Of a stretch of DNA of 63,991 nucleotides, positions 36,319 to 45,187 are shown piece by piece. Origin of the DNA: Parvibaculum sp049651025 (GTDB taxonomy: Bacteria; Pseudomonadota; Alphaproteobacteria; Parvibaculales; Parvibaculaceae); contig NZ_JBASBH010000101.1 in NCBI RefSeq assembly GCF_049651025.1, positions 1 through 63,991 on the forward strand. Direction: 5' to 3'. Position 1 is the first letter of the stretch. Each line of letters starts with the position of its first letter. The translations under genes and the position numbers were made by a program. The notes under the pieces were generated by a model. It was not told where the DNA came from and searched no databases. It saw nothing but the letters and a program-made list of their open reading frames with translations.

Positions 36319-37419
36319 TTACGACAGCGTCGCGAGCGCTTCCGGCTTGAACGGCATCAGCGCATCGAAGCGGCCTTCGTGCACCTTGCGCGCCCATTCG
36401 GGATCGACGAGCAGCGCGCGACCGACGGCGACGAGATCGAACTCGCCCTTCTCCAGCCGTTCCAGCAAATCGTCGATGCCAGTCGCCTGCGACGACTCCC
36501 CGCCAAAGCCGCCGATGAAATCGCCGGACAGGCTGACGCTGCCGACCGTGATCACCGGCTTGCCCGTCAGCTTCTTCGTCCAGCCCGCCAGGTTGAGCGT
36601 CGAGCCTTCAAACTCCGGCTCCCAGAAGCGGCGCGTCGAGGCGTGGAAGCAATCGACGCCTGCATCCGAAAGCGGCTTCAGGAATTCACCGAGCAGTTCC
36701 GGCGTCGGCGCGAGCTTCGCCGTGTAGTCCTGCTGCTTCCACTGCGAGAAACGCAAGATCAGCGGATAGTCCTTGCCCGTCTCGCGGCGGATCGCCTCGA
36801 TGATCTTGACGCCGAATTCGGTGCGCGCGCGCATGCTGCCGCCGAACTCGTCCTCGCGTTCGTTGAGGCCTTCCCAGAAGAACTGATCGATCAGATAGCC
36901 GTGGGCGCCGTGTACTTCGACGCCATCGAAACCGATTTCGCGCGCGTCAGCGGCGGCGCTGCCAAAGGCGTCGATGACCTTCTGCACATGCTCTTTCGTC
37001 ATCGGCTCGGATACGCGCTTGCCGGGCTTTGCAAGGCCGGACGGCCCGGCACTCGGCAGCTCGGGGAAAGGTGCGCGCGAGGGATTGCGCGCCATGCCCA
37101 CATGCCAGAGCTGCGGCATGATCTTGCCGCCAACGCCATGCACCTCTTCCACGACGCGCTTCCAGCCTTTCAGCGACTCGCCGTAAAAGTTGGGTACAGC
37201 CGCGTCCATCGTCGAGACCGGATCGTTGACGGTCGTTCCCTCGGTGATGATGAGGCCGGTTTCGTTTTCCGCGCGGCGGCGATAGTAAGCGGCGACTTCG
37301 GGTCCGGGAATTCCTTCCGGCGATTTCGAACGGGTCATGGGGGCCATGACAACGCGGTTTGGCAGTTCGAGCCCGTTGAACGCAAACGGGCTGAACAGCG
37401 GGGCTACGGATCGACTCAT
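36319..37419 (-). CDS. Old Yellow Enzyme-type flavin oxidoreductase (NemA-like)
   Basis: A 366-residue FMN-dependent NAD(P)H oxidoreductase with the OYE TIM barrel (VVMAPMTRSKSPEGIPGPEV, QLWHVGMARNP, VEVHGAHGYLIDQFFWEGLN, FDLVAVGRALLVDPEWARKV). It reduces activated C=C bonds, nitro groups or nitrate esters. GGAGATATAC precedes the ATG. Divergent from the ChbG-like gene. Confidence 0.92.
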   Translation of the reverse strand: MSRSVAPLFSPFAFNGLELPNRVVMAPMTRSKSPEGIPGPEVAAYYRRRAENETGLIITEGTTVNDPVSTMDAAVPNFYGESLKGWKRVVEEVHGVGGKIMPQLWHVGMARNPSRAPFPELPSAGPSGLAKPGKRVSEPMTKEHVQKVIDAFGSAAADAREIGFDGVEVHGAHGYLIDQFFWEGLNEREDEFGGSMRARTEFGVKIIEAIRRETGKDYPLILRFSQWKQQDYTAKLAPTPELLGEFLKPLSDAGVDCFHASTRRFWEPEFEGSTLNLAGWTKKLTGKPVITVGSVSLSGDFIGGFGGESSQATGIDDLLERLEKGEFDLVAVGRALLVDPEWARKVHEGRFDALMPFKPEALATLS

Positions 37420-37534
37420 GTATATCTCCAGATTTTTTCCGTGGAACCTTCAGATTCCCGGCCAATGGCAATGATGGCATATTGGGCCTGCAAGGCCGCA
37501 ACGCAATCGCGGCGATGGGGGGAGTGCGATAAAA

Positions 37535-38452
37535 ATGGATATAGACACGAAAATTGCGGCCAATCCGGCGATTGAGCGACTTGGTTTCGAGGCGAACGAC
37601 AGGGTTGTCATTCTCCATGTCGACGATGTCGGCATGTGCGGCGCCTCACTGGATGCCTTTGTCGATTTGTGGGCGCGCAAGGCTGTCACCTGCGGCTCGG
37701 TCATGGTGCCCTGCCCCTGGTTCCGCGCCACCGCTGCCTGGGCACGCGCGAACCCTGATGCCGATCTTGGCGTGCATGCAACATTGACCAGCGAGTGGCC
37801 CGGCTATCGCTGGGGCCCAGTTTCAACGCGCGATCCGGCTTCCGGCCTCATGGATAGCGAGCGCGCCTTTCACCGGACGTCCGAGGATGCCGGCGCATTG
37901 GCGGACCCGGTCGCAGCGTCCGTCGAGTTGCGCATGCAGATCGCGATGGCGCTGGAAGCGGGTATCGCGGCGACGCATCTCGATACGCATATGGGCTCGG
38001 TCATGCATCCGCGTCTTTATATCGCCTTTGTCACGGCGGCTCTTGATGCGGGCTTGCTGCCTTTCGCATTGCGGCTCGATGAAGGCCAATGGAGCCGGAT
38101 GCTCAACGACAAGGCGGCGAGTGATTTCTTTGTGGCGGCGGGCCGCGATCTCGAGCAGCGCAATGTTCCGATGCTCGATCGCGTCTTGCAGCTCTCTCTT
38201 TCGATCGAAGATGACCGTGCGGCGCGGACGCGGGAAATGGTCGACAAGGTCGGTCCCGGTCAGATCGGATATGCGCTGTTTCACCCTGCCCTCGACACGG
38301 CGGAGCTTCGCGCCATCTGCCCGGACTGGCGTTCGCGCGTTTCCGATTATGAGCTTCTGGCGTCGGGCGAGCTTCGCCGCCACCTTGAGGATCAGGGCGT
38401 GAAGGTCATTGGCTGCCGCGAATTGCAGGCACTGACGCCTGCTCGCCCGTAA
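37535..38452 (+). CDS. YdjC/ChbG-type carbohydrate deacetylase family protein
   Basis: A 305-residue protein of the ChbG/HpnK polysaccharide-deacetylase-like family. The metal motifs HVDDVGMC (normally HADDFG), LGVHATLTSEWPGYRWGPV and THLDTHMG are present. It probably removes an acetyl or related group from a sugar or sugar derivative; substrate unknown. The start has GGGGGG upstream. It is divergent from the OYE gene and followed by hspQ. Confidence 0.82.
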   Translation: MDIDTKIAANPAIERLGFEANDRVVILHVDDVGMCGASLDAFVDLWARKAVTCGSVMVPCPWFRATAAWARANPDADLGVHATLTSEWPGYRWGPVSTRDPASGLMDSERAFHRTSEDAGALADPVAASVELRMQIAMALEAGIAATHLDTHMGSVMHPRLYIAFVTAALDAGLLPFALRLDEGQWSRMLNDKAASDFFVAAGRDLEQRNVPMLDRVLQLSLSIEDDRAARTREMVDKVGPGQIGYALFHPALDTAELRAICPDWRSRVSDYELLASGELRRHLEDQGVKVIGCRELQALTPARP

Positions 38453-38537
38453 TGCCGTTGCGCTGCCGGTCGGGATTTCCGCTTTACACCCGCGCCTGTT
38501 ACTCTGTGGCATCAGATTTGTGGAGCGTGGACGACCT

Positions 38538-38870
38538 ATGGAGATCAACCGGCAGGCGAAGTTTCAGATCGGACAGATCGTTCGCCACAGGTATTACCCT
38601 TTTCGCGGCGTCATTTTCGACGTCGATCCGACGTTCAACAACACCGAGAAATGGTGGCTGTCGATCCCGGAAGAGGTGCGCCCGCGCAAGGACCAGCCCT
38701 ATTACCACCTGCTGGCCGAAAACGCGGACACGGAATATGTCGCCTATGTCTCCGAGCAGAACCTGCTGGCGGATGATAGCGGCGAGCCTTTGCGCCATCC
38801 GCAGGTCCGCGAATTATTTGGACCGATGCGCGACGGCGTCTATACAATCCGTATGAAGACCGCTCACTGA
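38538..38870 (+). CDS. hspQ: Heat shock protein HspQ (YccV-like)
   Basis: A 110-residue protein of the HspQ/YccV family (AKFQIGQIVRHRYYPFRGVI, PYYHLLAENADTEYVAYVSE). In E. coli it is a Lon-related adaptor and also binds hemimethylated DNA. ATG 38538 is preferred over an upstream GTG. Small gene between the deacetylase-like gene and the acyltransferase. Confidence 0.9.
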   Translation: MEINRQAKFQIGQIVRHRYYPFRGVIFDVDPTFNNTEKWWLSIPEEVRPRKDQPYYHLLAENADTEYVAYVSEQNLLADDSGEPLRHPQVRELFGPMRDGVYTIRMKTAH

Positions 38871-38901
38871 AGCGGCTTTCCCATCGAAGGAGAACGGATC
38901 C

Positions 38902-39624
38902 GTGCGGCGCGACAGGCGACCATATTTCATTCGCCGCATTCAGGACGCCTATGTGCGCTTCTATACGCAGCGGTTCCTCGTTCCGGCTTTCGATGAGGTC
39001 GGCGCTGGATTGAGCGTGACCAGCCCGCGCGATCTTGAAATCTTCGGCGGGAATATTCGTGTCGGTTGCCATGCGCATATTCATGCCGCGCGGGGCAACA
39101 TGACCCGGCTATGCACCTGGACGACAGATGGCCGCGAAGGCCGCATCAGCATCGGCGACTATGTGCTGATCAGCCCCGGCACGCATATCGTCGCGTCGGA
39201 AAGCATCAGCATCGGCAGCAACACCATGTTCGCGAGCGGTTGCTACATCTCCGATTCCGACTGGCACGACACCTATGACCGCACACGCGAGCTTGAGAAG
39301 CACGCACCTATCGTGATCGGCGACAATGCGTGGCTTGGCGTTCGTGTCATCGTCGGCAAGGGCGTTACGATCGGCGAGAACAGCATCATCGGCGCGGGCT
39401 CGGTCGTGACGAAAGACATTCCGGCCAATTGCATCGCGGCGGGAAACCCGGCGCGTGTGGTGCGCGCGCTCGATCCGGCAATGCCCTTGCGCAAACGTGC
39501 CGAGCTCTTTCGTGAGCCCGAACGCATGGCGCGCGATATGGACAATCTGATGCGCTATATCCTGAGGGAGAACACGATTGGAGGCTGGCTCCGCAGCGTA
39601 TTCTCCCCCACGCGCAACGATTAG
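38902..39624 (+). CDS. Left-handed beta-helix acyltransferase
   Basis: A 240-residue O-acetyltransferase-like protein with hexapeptide repeats (GEGRISIGDYVLISPGTHIV-like pattern; NAWLGVRVIVGKGVTIGENS and IIGAGSVVTKDIPANCIAAG). The start is GTG 38902 with AAGGAG eight bases upstream. The final His-type catalytic residue is plausibly in the SDSDWHDT segment. It likely acetylates a sugar or polysaccharide. It ends in a 4-bp overlap with the convergent IalB gene. Confidence 0.82.
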   Translation: MRRDRRPYFIRRIQDAYVRFYTQRFLVPAFDEVGAGLSVTSPRDLEIFGGNIRVGCHAHIHAARGNMTRLCTWTTDGREGRISIGDYVLISPGTHIVASESISIGSNTMFASGCYISDSDWHDTYDRTRELEKHAPIVIGDNAWLGVRVIVGKGVTIGENSIIGAGSVVTKDIPANCIAAGNPARVVRALDPAMPLRKRAELFREPERMARDMDNLMRYILRENTIGGWLRSVFSPTRND

Positions 39625-40202
39625 GTTTTGGGTGGCTTCGGCAGCGATGCGAGAGCGGCAGACAGGCCGTCGAGCTTGACCGGGACTTTCACAACGCCCT
39701 GCCCCATCAGACGAAACAGCACTTCAAGCTGCTTGCCGGACTTCAACCCCTTTAGCTGTTCGTCGGTCAGCTTGATGTCCGCCTGGCAGCCCAGCGGGAT
39801 GCAGAAGGCGTAGGGACCGCCGAACTTCACCTTGTCGTCGATATTGAGGCCGACGCCCGGCGGCAGGATCGTTCCGAGAGGCGTCATGGCGAAGGCGAAG
39901 AATTCACCCGGCTTCTTGGGCAGATAGCCGATGCCCAGATAAAGAATTTGCTGCTTCTGGTCGCCGGCGCGCACATCGATGAAGGCATGGCAATCGGCGA
40001 GCTTCTTGGTCTTCACGTCCTCCTCGCAACGTGTGCTCCAGGTGCCGAAAGTCTTGATGACGGGCTTTGTCTCAGGCGCTGCATGCGCGGCGTCGGCTGC
40101 CGGGGCGGGCTTGGCCGGTTCTTCTGCGCTTGCGGAAAATACAAAGGTGGATGCCATGAACATGGCCGCGGCTGCGCCTAGCGCTGCGCGACGAAAAAAC
40201 AT
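39621..40202 (-). CDS. Invasion-associated locus B (IalB) family exported protein
   Basis: A 193-residue protein with a signal peptide (RRAALGAAAAMFMASTFVFS … ASA), a short Pro/Ala-rich linker and an IalB domain with four Cys (TRCEEDVKTKKLADCHAFID, GPYAFCIPLGCQADIKLTDE). IalB proteins are common periplasmic proteins of alphaproteobacteria with no agreed molecular role. ATG 40202 is preferred; AAGGATC lies upstream. Confidence 0.88.
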   Translation of the reverse strand: MFFRRAALGAAAAMFMASTFVFSASAEEPAKPAPAADAAHAAPETKPVIKTFGTWSTRCEEDVKTKKLADCHAFIDVRAGDQKQQILYLGIGYLPKKPGEFFAFAMTPLGTILPPGVGLNIDDKVKFGGPYAFCIPLGCQADIKLTDEQLKGLKSGKQLEVLFRLMGQGVVKVPVKLDGLSAALASLPKPPKT

Positions 40203-40349
40203 AGTGGTGATCCTTTCTGCGGACATCCCGGTGCCCTGAGTGCCACTTGGCGCCCAGACCGGGCCGGAAGATTATAGATATATCCCCGAACGTTTAAGCA
40301 GCCCCGAATCCATACATGATACCAGTAAGCTTGCCGCCAAATTAAGGAG

Positions 40350-40370
40350 GTGGCCTCGCATCGAGGCCAC
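40350..40370. promoter_or_regulatory. 9-bp hairpin in the divergent ialB / binding-protein intergenic region
   Basis: GTGGCCTCG, loop CAT, CGAGGCCAC, preceded by AAGGAG. It lies between divergent genes about 43 bp before the TTG start of the binding-protein gene and might be an attenuator or operator; no T-tract follows. Confidence 0.5.
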
Positions 40371-40412
40371 ATTTGTCCAAAATAGCGGCGTTACGGGATA
40401 AGGACTGTCGTC

Positions 40413-42233
40413 TTGCGACTGGAAGTCAGCGTTTTTTGGGGGGCTATTTTCGGGGCCCTGTTTCTCTTTTCTTCGCTCACGCAGGCAAGTCCTCGCCACG
40501 CGATTGCCATGCATGGAGAGCCGCTCTACCGGGAGGGCTTCCAGCATTTTGCCTATGTAAACCCCGATGCGCCCAAGGGCGGCACGGTGCGCTATGGCGC
40601 GGTCGGAACATTCGACAGCCTCAATCCCTTCATCGTTCGTGGAACGGCGGCGGTGGGTTTGCGTGAATATGTCTTCGAGAGCCTGATGGCGCGAAGCTAT
40701 GACGAGCCTTTCAGCCTTTACGGCCTGCTTGCTGAAACGATTGAAACGCCCGAAGACCGAAGCTCGGTCACGTTTCGTTTGCGCGCTGAAGCCCGCTTTT
40801 CAGATGGGCAGCCTGTTACCGTCGACGACGTCATCTATTCGCTGGAGACGCTGCGCGACAAAGGGCGTCCCAATTACAAAAGCTATTTCTCCAAGGTGGT
40901 GCGGATCGAGCGCCCCGATGCCCGGAGCGTCAAATTTATCATCGCTTCGGAGCCTGACGGCAGCGGCCCGGATCGCGAATTGCCGCTGATCCTCGGCCTC
41001 ATGCCGATCCTGCCGAAACATGTTTATGAGACGCGGCGCTTCGACCAGTCGGGGTTTGAGATGGCTGTCGGCAGCGGGCGATACATTATCGAGTCGATCA
41101 AACCCGGCGCGCGCATCGTTTACGCGCGCGATCCGAATTATTGGGGCCGCGATCTTGCCGTCAATCGCGGGATGGGGAACTTCGACCGCCTCGTCTATGA
41201 TTATTATCGCGATACGAATGCCTCCTTCGAGGCCTTCAAGGCCGGGCTCTATGATGTTCGGCCGGAGGATGATCCGGGGCGCTGGACGACCGAATATGAT
41301 TTTCCAGCGGTGAAGGACGGGCGCGTCAAGAAAGCCGTTTTCAACACCGCTCTTCCATCCGGCATGCGCGCACTGGTGTTCAATACACGCCGCCCTGTTT
41401 TTGCAGATCGCCGGGTGCGCGAGGCGCTGACCTATCTGTTCGATTTCGAGTGGGTCAATCGCACGCTCTATCACGGGCTCTACAAACGGACCGAAAGCTA
41501 CTTCGACAATTCGGAGCTTTCATCGCATAGACGCACGGCAAACTTTCGCGAACGTGCCTTGCTGAAGCCGTTCCCGAATGCAGTCACGCCCTCGATCATG
41601 GTGCGTGGCTATGAAGCGCCGAAGGGTGACGCATCGGGGCAAAATCGGGCCAATCGTGTCAAGGCAATCTCGCTGCTGCGCGAAGCGGGCTATGTGGTTC
41701 GCAATGGCAAGGTCGTGGACGCGCAAAGCGGTGTGCCGCTCGGCTTTGAAATTCTGGTGGCAACACCGTCGAATGAACGGCTCGCTCTCGTCTATTCCAA
41801 CATGGCGCGCAGAGCGGGTATCGATGCGCGCGTGCGTAACGTCGATCCCAGCCAGTATCAAGGCAGGCTCGATGCCTATGACTACGACATGATCTTTTTC
41901 GAGTGGCAGGCTTCGCTTTCGCCGGGCAATGAGCAGAGTTTTCGTTGGGGAGCGGATACGGCGGATGTGCCGGGTACGTATAATTTCATGGGCATAAAGG
42001 ATGCTGCGGTCGATGCAATGATATCGGCTCTGCTTGCGGCGCGGTCCCGTGAGGATTTCGTCAGTGCCGTTCGCGCGCTCGACCGCGTTCTGCTCTCCGG
42101 CAATTATGTCATTCCGCTGTTCTACTCGCCCAATCAGTGGGTCGCCCTGTGGGACAAGGTCAAATATCCCGATCGCACCTCGCTCTATGGCTATCGGAGC
42201 GACACATGGTGGATGGAAGAAAAGAAAAAATGA
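40413..42233 (+). CDS. Periplasmic binding protein of an oligopeptide-type ABC transporter (YejA-like)
   Basis: A 606-residue family 5 solute-binding protein. It has a signal peptide (FWGAIFGALFLFSSLTQA), HAIAMHGEPLYREGFQHFAY and YVNPDAPKGGTVRYGAVGTF, typical of YejA-type proteins that bind peptides such as microcins. The start is TTG 40413. No permease or ATPase gene is next to it, so it must share a transporter encoded elsewhere. Confidence 0.88.
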   Translation: MRLEVSVFWGAIFGALFLFSSLTQASPRHAIAMHGEPLYREGFQHFAYVNPDAPKGGTVRYGAVGTFDSLNPFIVRGTAAVGLREYVFESLMARSYDEPFSLYGLLAETIETPEDRSSVTFRLRAEARFSDGQPVTVDDVIYSLETLRDKGRPNYKSYFSKVVRIERPDARSVKFIIASEPDGSGPDRELPLILGLMPILPKHVYETRRFDQSGFEMAVGSGRYIIESIKPGARIVYARDPNYWGRDLAVNRGMGNFDRLVYDYYRDTNASFEAFKAGLYDVRPEDDPGRWTTEYDFPAVKDGRVKKAVFNTALPSGMRALVFNTRRPVFADRRVREALTYLFDFEWVNRTLYHGLYKRTESYFDNSELSSHRRTANFRERALLKPFPNAVTPSIMVRGYEAPKGDASGQNRANRVKAISLLREAGYVVRNGKVVDAQSGVPLGFEILVATPSNERLALVYSNMARRAGIDARVRNVDPSQYQGRLDAYDYDMIFFEWQASLSPGNEQSFRWGADTADVPGTYNFMGIKDAAVDAMISALLAARSREDFVSAVRALDRVLLSGNYVIPLFYSPNQWVALWDKVKYPDRTSLYGYRSDTWWMEEKKK

Positions 42234-42234
42234 G

Positions 42235-42266
42235 GGCGCGAGCGCCTCAGATTGCTCGCGCCTCCT
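42235..42266 (+). terminator. Possible terminator after the YejA-like gene
   Basis: A 9-bp stem (GGCGCGAGC / GCTCGCGCC) directly after the stop codon, followed by TCCTTG. T-tract is weak. Confidence 0.5.
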
Positions 42267-42353
42267 TGCTGACTGCGCCAGCATGATCCTCGGCCTCAAG
42301 TGTACGAACATTGCGCGAAAAATTTCGGAACCTTTCTGTGTAATGATCGTTAT

Positions 42354-42379
42354 CCAGCCAGATACCAACTGGCTGGTAT
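42354..42379. promoter_or_regulatory. Palindromic operator candidate upstream of the FadL gene
   Basis: Two overlapping palindromes: CCAGCCAG/CTGGCTGG (42354-42376) and ATACCA-6-TGGTAT (42362-42379). The 6-6-6 form is typical of TetR-family operators. It ends 44 bp before the ATG, where a repressor would overlap the promoter. The regulator is not in the window. Confidence 0.6.
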
Positions 42380-42423
42380 TTATTTGCAACACCTAAGACG
42401 TGCTGCGTGGGGAGAGCTCACCC

Positions 42424-43755
42424 ATGCGTTATTGGAAAATCATGGCTGCCGCAGGCGTAAGTGCAATCTTACCGCTTGGGCAAACGGCTTTTGCTGCCGG
42501 CTTTGCCGTTCACGAACAATCCACATCATCACAAGGAAATGCCTATGCGGGAGTTGCCGCAGGTGGCGAAGACATTTCCTCCAGTTACTTCAATCCCGCG
42601 ACGCTGACGCTGTTTCCCGGCATGCATGTCGTCGGCGATTTTTCTGTCGTCCTCGGGCAGGCCGATTTCTCGCCGCAAAGCGCCTCGACGATACTCGGCA
42701 CGCCCATCACCGGCGGCGATGGCGGCAACCTTATCAAGACCGGCTATGTCCCCGCCTTTTCCGGATCGTGGGAATTCACGCCTGACTGGTTCCTCGGCCT
42801 CTCCGTCAATTCGCCCTTTGGTTTTGAGACGCAGGCGGATGCGGACTTCATTGGCCGCTATCACGGCTTCGGCTCGCGCGTGAGGTCCGTGGAGATCAGC
42901 CCGCAGATTGCGTGGAAGGCTGCGGACTGGATTTCATTCGGCGCCGGTTTTCGCGCCATGTATATCGACGCGCGGCTTTCGAGCTTTATCGATATAGGCA
43001 CGGCAAGTGGCGGCGCTCTTGCTCCTCCAGGCACCTCCGCTGCTGATAGCCTGATTTCGGTCAAGGGCGATGACTGGGCATATGGCTATACGCTAGGCGT
43101 TCTGCTGACGCCCCGCCCCGATACGCGTATCGGCATTGGCTATCGCTCGAAGATGGATGTGGACCTCAGGGGCGCGGCCGATTTCACGCTGAGCCCGCAG
43201 GGACAGATTCTGTCTGGCATTTCAGGACAGTTGGTCGATACGGGTGCGCGCGCGCCAATCTCATTGCCGGAAACGATCACTCTGGGTGTCGATTACGACC
43301 TCACGCCACAATGGACGCTGGGGGCGGAAGCCGACTGGACGCATTGGAGCCGGTTCGATCAGATCCAGATCATCTTCGACAATCCGTCGCAGAAGACCGA
43401 TGTGACGCGAGAGGACTGGAAGAACAGTTGGTTCCTGTCGCTTGGCGCCACCTATCGCCCGACCGATCAATGGACGCTGCGAGCAGGCGTTGCTTATGAC
43501 GAGGGCGTTATTCCGAGTGCCGCAACGCGTGGTCCCCGCATTCCGGACTCTGATCGCTATTGGGCATCTCTCGGTGCCGGCTACAAGCTCACCGATGCGA
43601 CCACGATCAACGCTGCGTATACGCATGTATTTGCTCCGGATACGACGATCGCGCAAACGACCGCCGACCCGAACAATCAGTTACGCGGGAATTTGACAGG
43701 CCGTGTATCGGCTTCTGCCGATATCGTCAGCCTTGGTTTTGCGATGGCGTTCTAG
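42424..43755 (+). CDS. FadL/OmpP1-family outer-membrane transport protein
   Basis: A 443-residue beta-barrel. It has a signal peptide (IMAAAGVSAILPLGQTAFAA), then the FadL/TodX start GFAVHEQSTSSQGNAYAGVA and SSSYFNPATLTLFPGMHVVG, and a C-terminal strand ending in Phe. It lets hydrophobic compounds (fatty acids, alkanes, aromatics) cross the outer membrane. ATG 42424 with GGGGAG upstream is preferred. It fits the CoA-linked catabolism nearby. Confidence 0.92.
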   Translation: MRYWKIMAAAGVSAILPLGQTAFAAGFAVHEQSTSSQGNAYAGVAAGGEDISSSYFNPATLTLFPGMHVVGDFSVVLGQADFSPQSASTILGTPITGGDGGNLIKTGYVPAFSGSWEFTPDWFLGLSVNSPFGFETQADADFIGRYHGFGSRVRSVEISPQIAWKAADWISFGAGFRAMYIDARLSSFIDIGTASGGALAPPGTSAADSLISVKGDDWAYGYTLGVLLTPRPDTRIGIGYRSKMDVDLRGAADFTLSPQGQILSGISGQLVDTGARAPISLPETITLGVDYDLTPQWTLGAEADWTHWSRFDQIQIIFDNPSQKTDVTREDWKNSWFLSLGATYRPTDQWTLRAGVAYDEGVIPSAATRGPRIPDSDRYWASLGAGYKLTDATTINAAYTHVFAPDTTIAQTTADPNNQLRGNLTGRVSASADIVSLGFAMAF

Positions 43756-43760
43756 GTTGC

Positions 43761-44354
43761 CTAATCGGCTGCCTTGAACACGCTCAGTTTTGCTTCCTTG
43801 ATCGCCCGCGTTTTCTCGCTCCAGGCCTTCATGATGACATCCGCGCGCGACGCTTCGTCCGCGAGGATTTCATCATGCCTGGCGTCTTTCAGGGTGATTT
43901 CGCAGGAAAGACCATTTGGATCAAAGAAGTAGATCGAGTGGCAGAAGTGATGGTTGATCGGGCCGAAGACCGGTACCTTCGCTTCACCAAGTCGCTTTAT
44001 GAATGCGTCTTGCTCATCCTTCGTCTCAACTTCGAAGGCGAAGTGATAGTCCTCGATTCCGTCCTTCATTCTGAAGACATCATCGGAAGCGCTTGTAGGC
44101 TCATCGAAAAATGCGATGAAGTTGCCGTCGCCCATCTCGAAGAAGAGGTGCATGTAAGGCCGGTCGCGGCCACCGGGATCCTTGTCGAAGGCAAGCGCCG
44201 CCGACTGCTTCAGGCCGAGGAGATCGACGTAGAATTTACGCGTCTCTTCCGCGTCCCGGCAGCGATAGGCGATGTGATGCATGCCTTTAATTTTCGGCGC
44301 TGCAGTCTTCGTCTCGTTGATGTGGTCAACCGTCCCGAGAAACTGATTGCTCAT
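43761..44354 (-). CDS. VOC-family (glyoxalase/extradiol dioxygenase fold) protein
   Basis: A 197-residue protein. A single VOC module spans about residues 22-155 with metal-ligand candidates HH in KGMHHIAYRCRD, His in DYHFAFEVETKD and Glu in GLSCEITLKD. Residues 156-197 form a helical tail. This could be a dioxygenase, isomerase or epimerase; the substrate is unknown. Good GGGAGGAG before the ATG. Convergent with fadL. Confidence 0.85.
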   Translation of the reverse strand: MSNQFLGTVDHINETKTAAPKIKGMHHIAYRCRDAEETRKFYVDLLGLKQSAALAFDKDPGGRDRPYMHLFFEMGDGNFIAFFDEPTSASDDVFRMKDGIEDYHFAFEVETKDEQDAFIKRLGEAKVPVFGPINHHFCHSIYFFDPNGLSCEITLKDARHDEILADEASRADVIMKAWSEKTRAIKEAKLSVFKAAD

Positions 44355-44428
44355 TCCATCTCCTCCCAGAGTCTGAATGGCTATCGTTTAATGCTACGCC
44401 CGGCTGCGGCTTTTGACTAGACCCCGGT

Positions 44429-45187
44429 CTATCGCGGCGTCTTGGCAAAAATCGCTTCGAGGCTCGTCATGTTCATTCCGTGTTTGACGTAATTATACGG
44501 GGTGACGTTGACGGCCTTGATGATGGCGCGCTGAATTTCGGTGCCGGGGCTGCCGTCTTCGCGGGGGACCATATCGAAGTCGATGAGGTTGATGCAGGCC
44601 GGGTCCTGTTCGAAAGCCTGCACGGCACGGAGCCCGCTCGCCTTGGCGCCGAGTGCCGCCCAGCCGAGAAGAACCCGGTTGATGCCTTCATGGGCCGCGA
44701 TGAGCATCGTGTGCCAGTCGGGCTCGGCCAGAAGTCTGGTGATGACGCCGACGGCGCGGCGCTCCGCATCGGCAAAGACCTCGCCGCCTTTAAGCATGGT
44801 TGCGCCCGGCTCGCCTGCCACTTCGAAATGGAAGGCCATCTGGGCCGCTATTTCAGCTCGGCTCTTGATGTTGTGAAAAGAACCGCCGTGGATTTCGACG
44901 AGGTCGCCCTGAATTTCCAGAACCGGGCGCTGGTCTGCCGGTTGCGCATCGAGCACATGCGTCGCCGTCTGGAAGGTGCGCGGCACGCCCGAGCAGACGG
45001 CGCGGTCGAAGCGCACATGAGCGAGCGCCAGACCGGCGGCCCTTGCCTGATCCTGACCGAGCGGGGTCAGCGGCACCACTTTGGTGTCGCCGCCCGCCGC
45101 CTGGATTTCCTTGCCGAAATAATCGACATGGCCGTGGCGCATCAAATAGATGCGCCGCCGACCTGTCGTGCCTGGAAGAACGGTCAA
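44429..45187 (-). CDS. Histidine phosphatase family protein
   Basis: A 252-residue phosphoglycerate-mutase-like phosphatase with the RHG motif (IYLMRHGHVDYFGK). The C-terminal half has a His in LIAAHEGINR, as expected for the second catalytic His. The start is TTG 45187, overlapping the TGA of the racemase gene (TTGA), so translation is coupled. Such pairs with CoA transferase/racemase genes recur in Proteobacteria; the phosphorylated substrate is not known. Confidence 0.85.
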   Translation of the reverse strand: MTVLPGTTGRRRIYLMRHGHVDYFGKEIQAAGGDTKVVPLTPLGQDQARAAGLALAHVRFDRAVCSGVPRTFQTATHVLDAQPADQRPVLEIQGDLVEIHGGSFHNIKSRAEIAAQMAFHFEVAGEPGATMLKGGEVFADAERRAVGVITRLLAEPDWHTMLIAAHEGINRVLLGWAALGAKASGLRAVQAFEQDPACINLIDFDMVPREDGSPGTEIQRAIIKAVNVTPYNYVKHGMNMTSLEAIFAKTPR

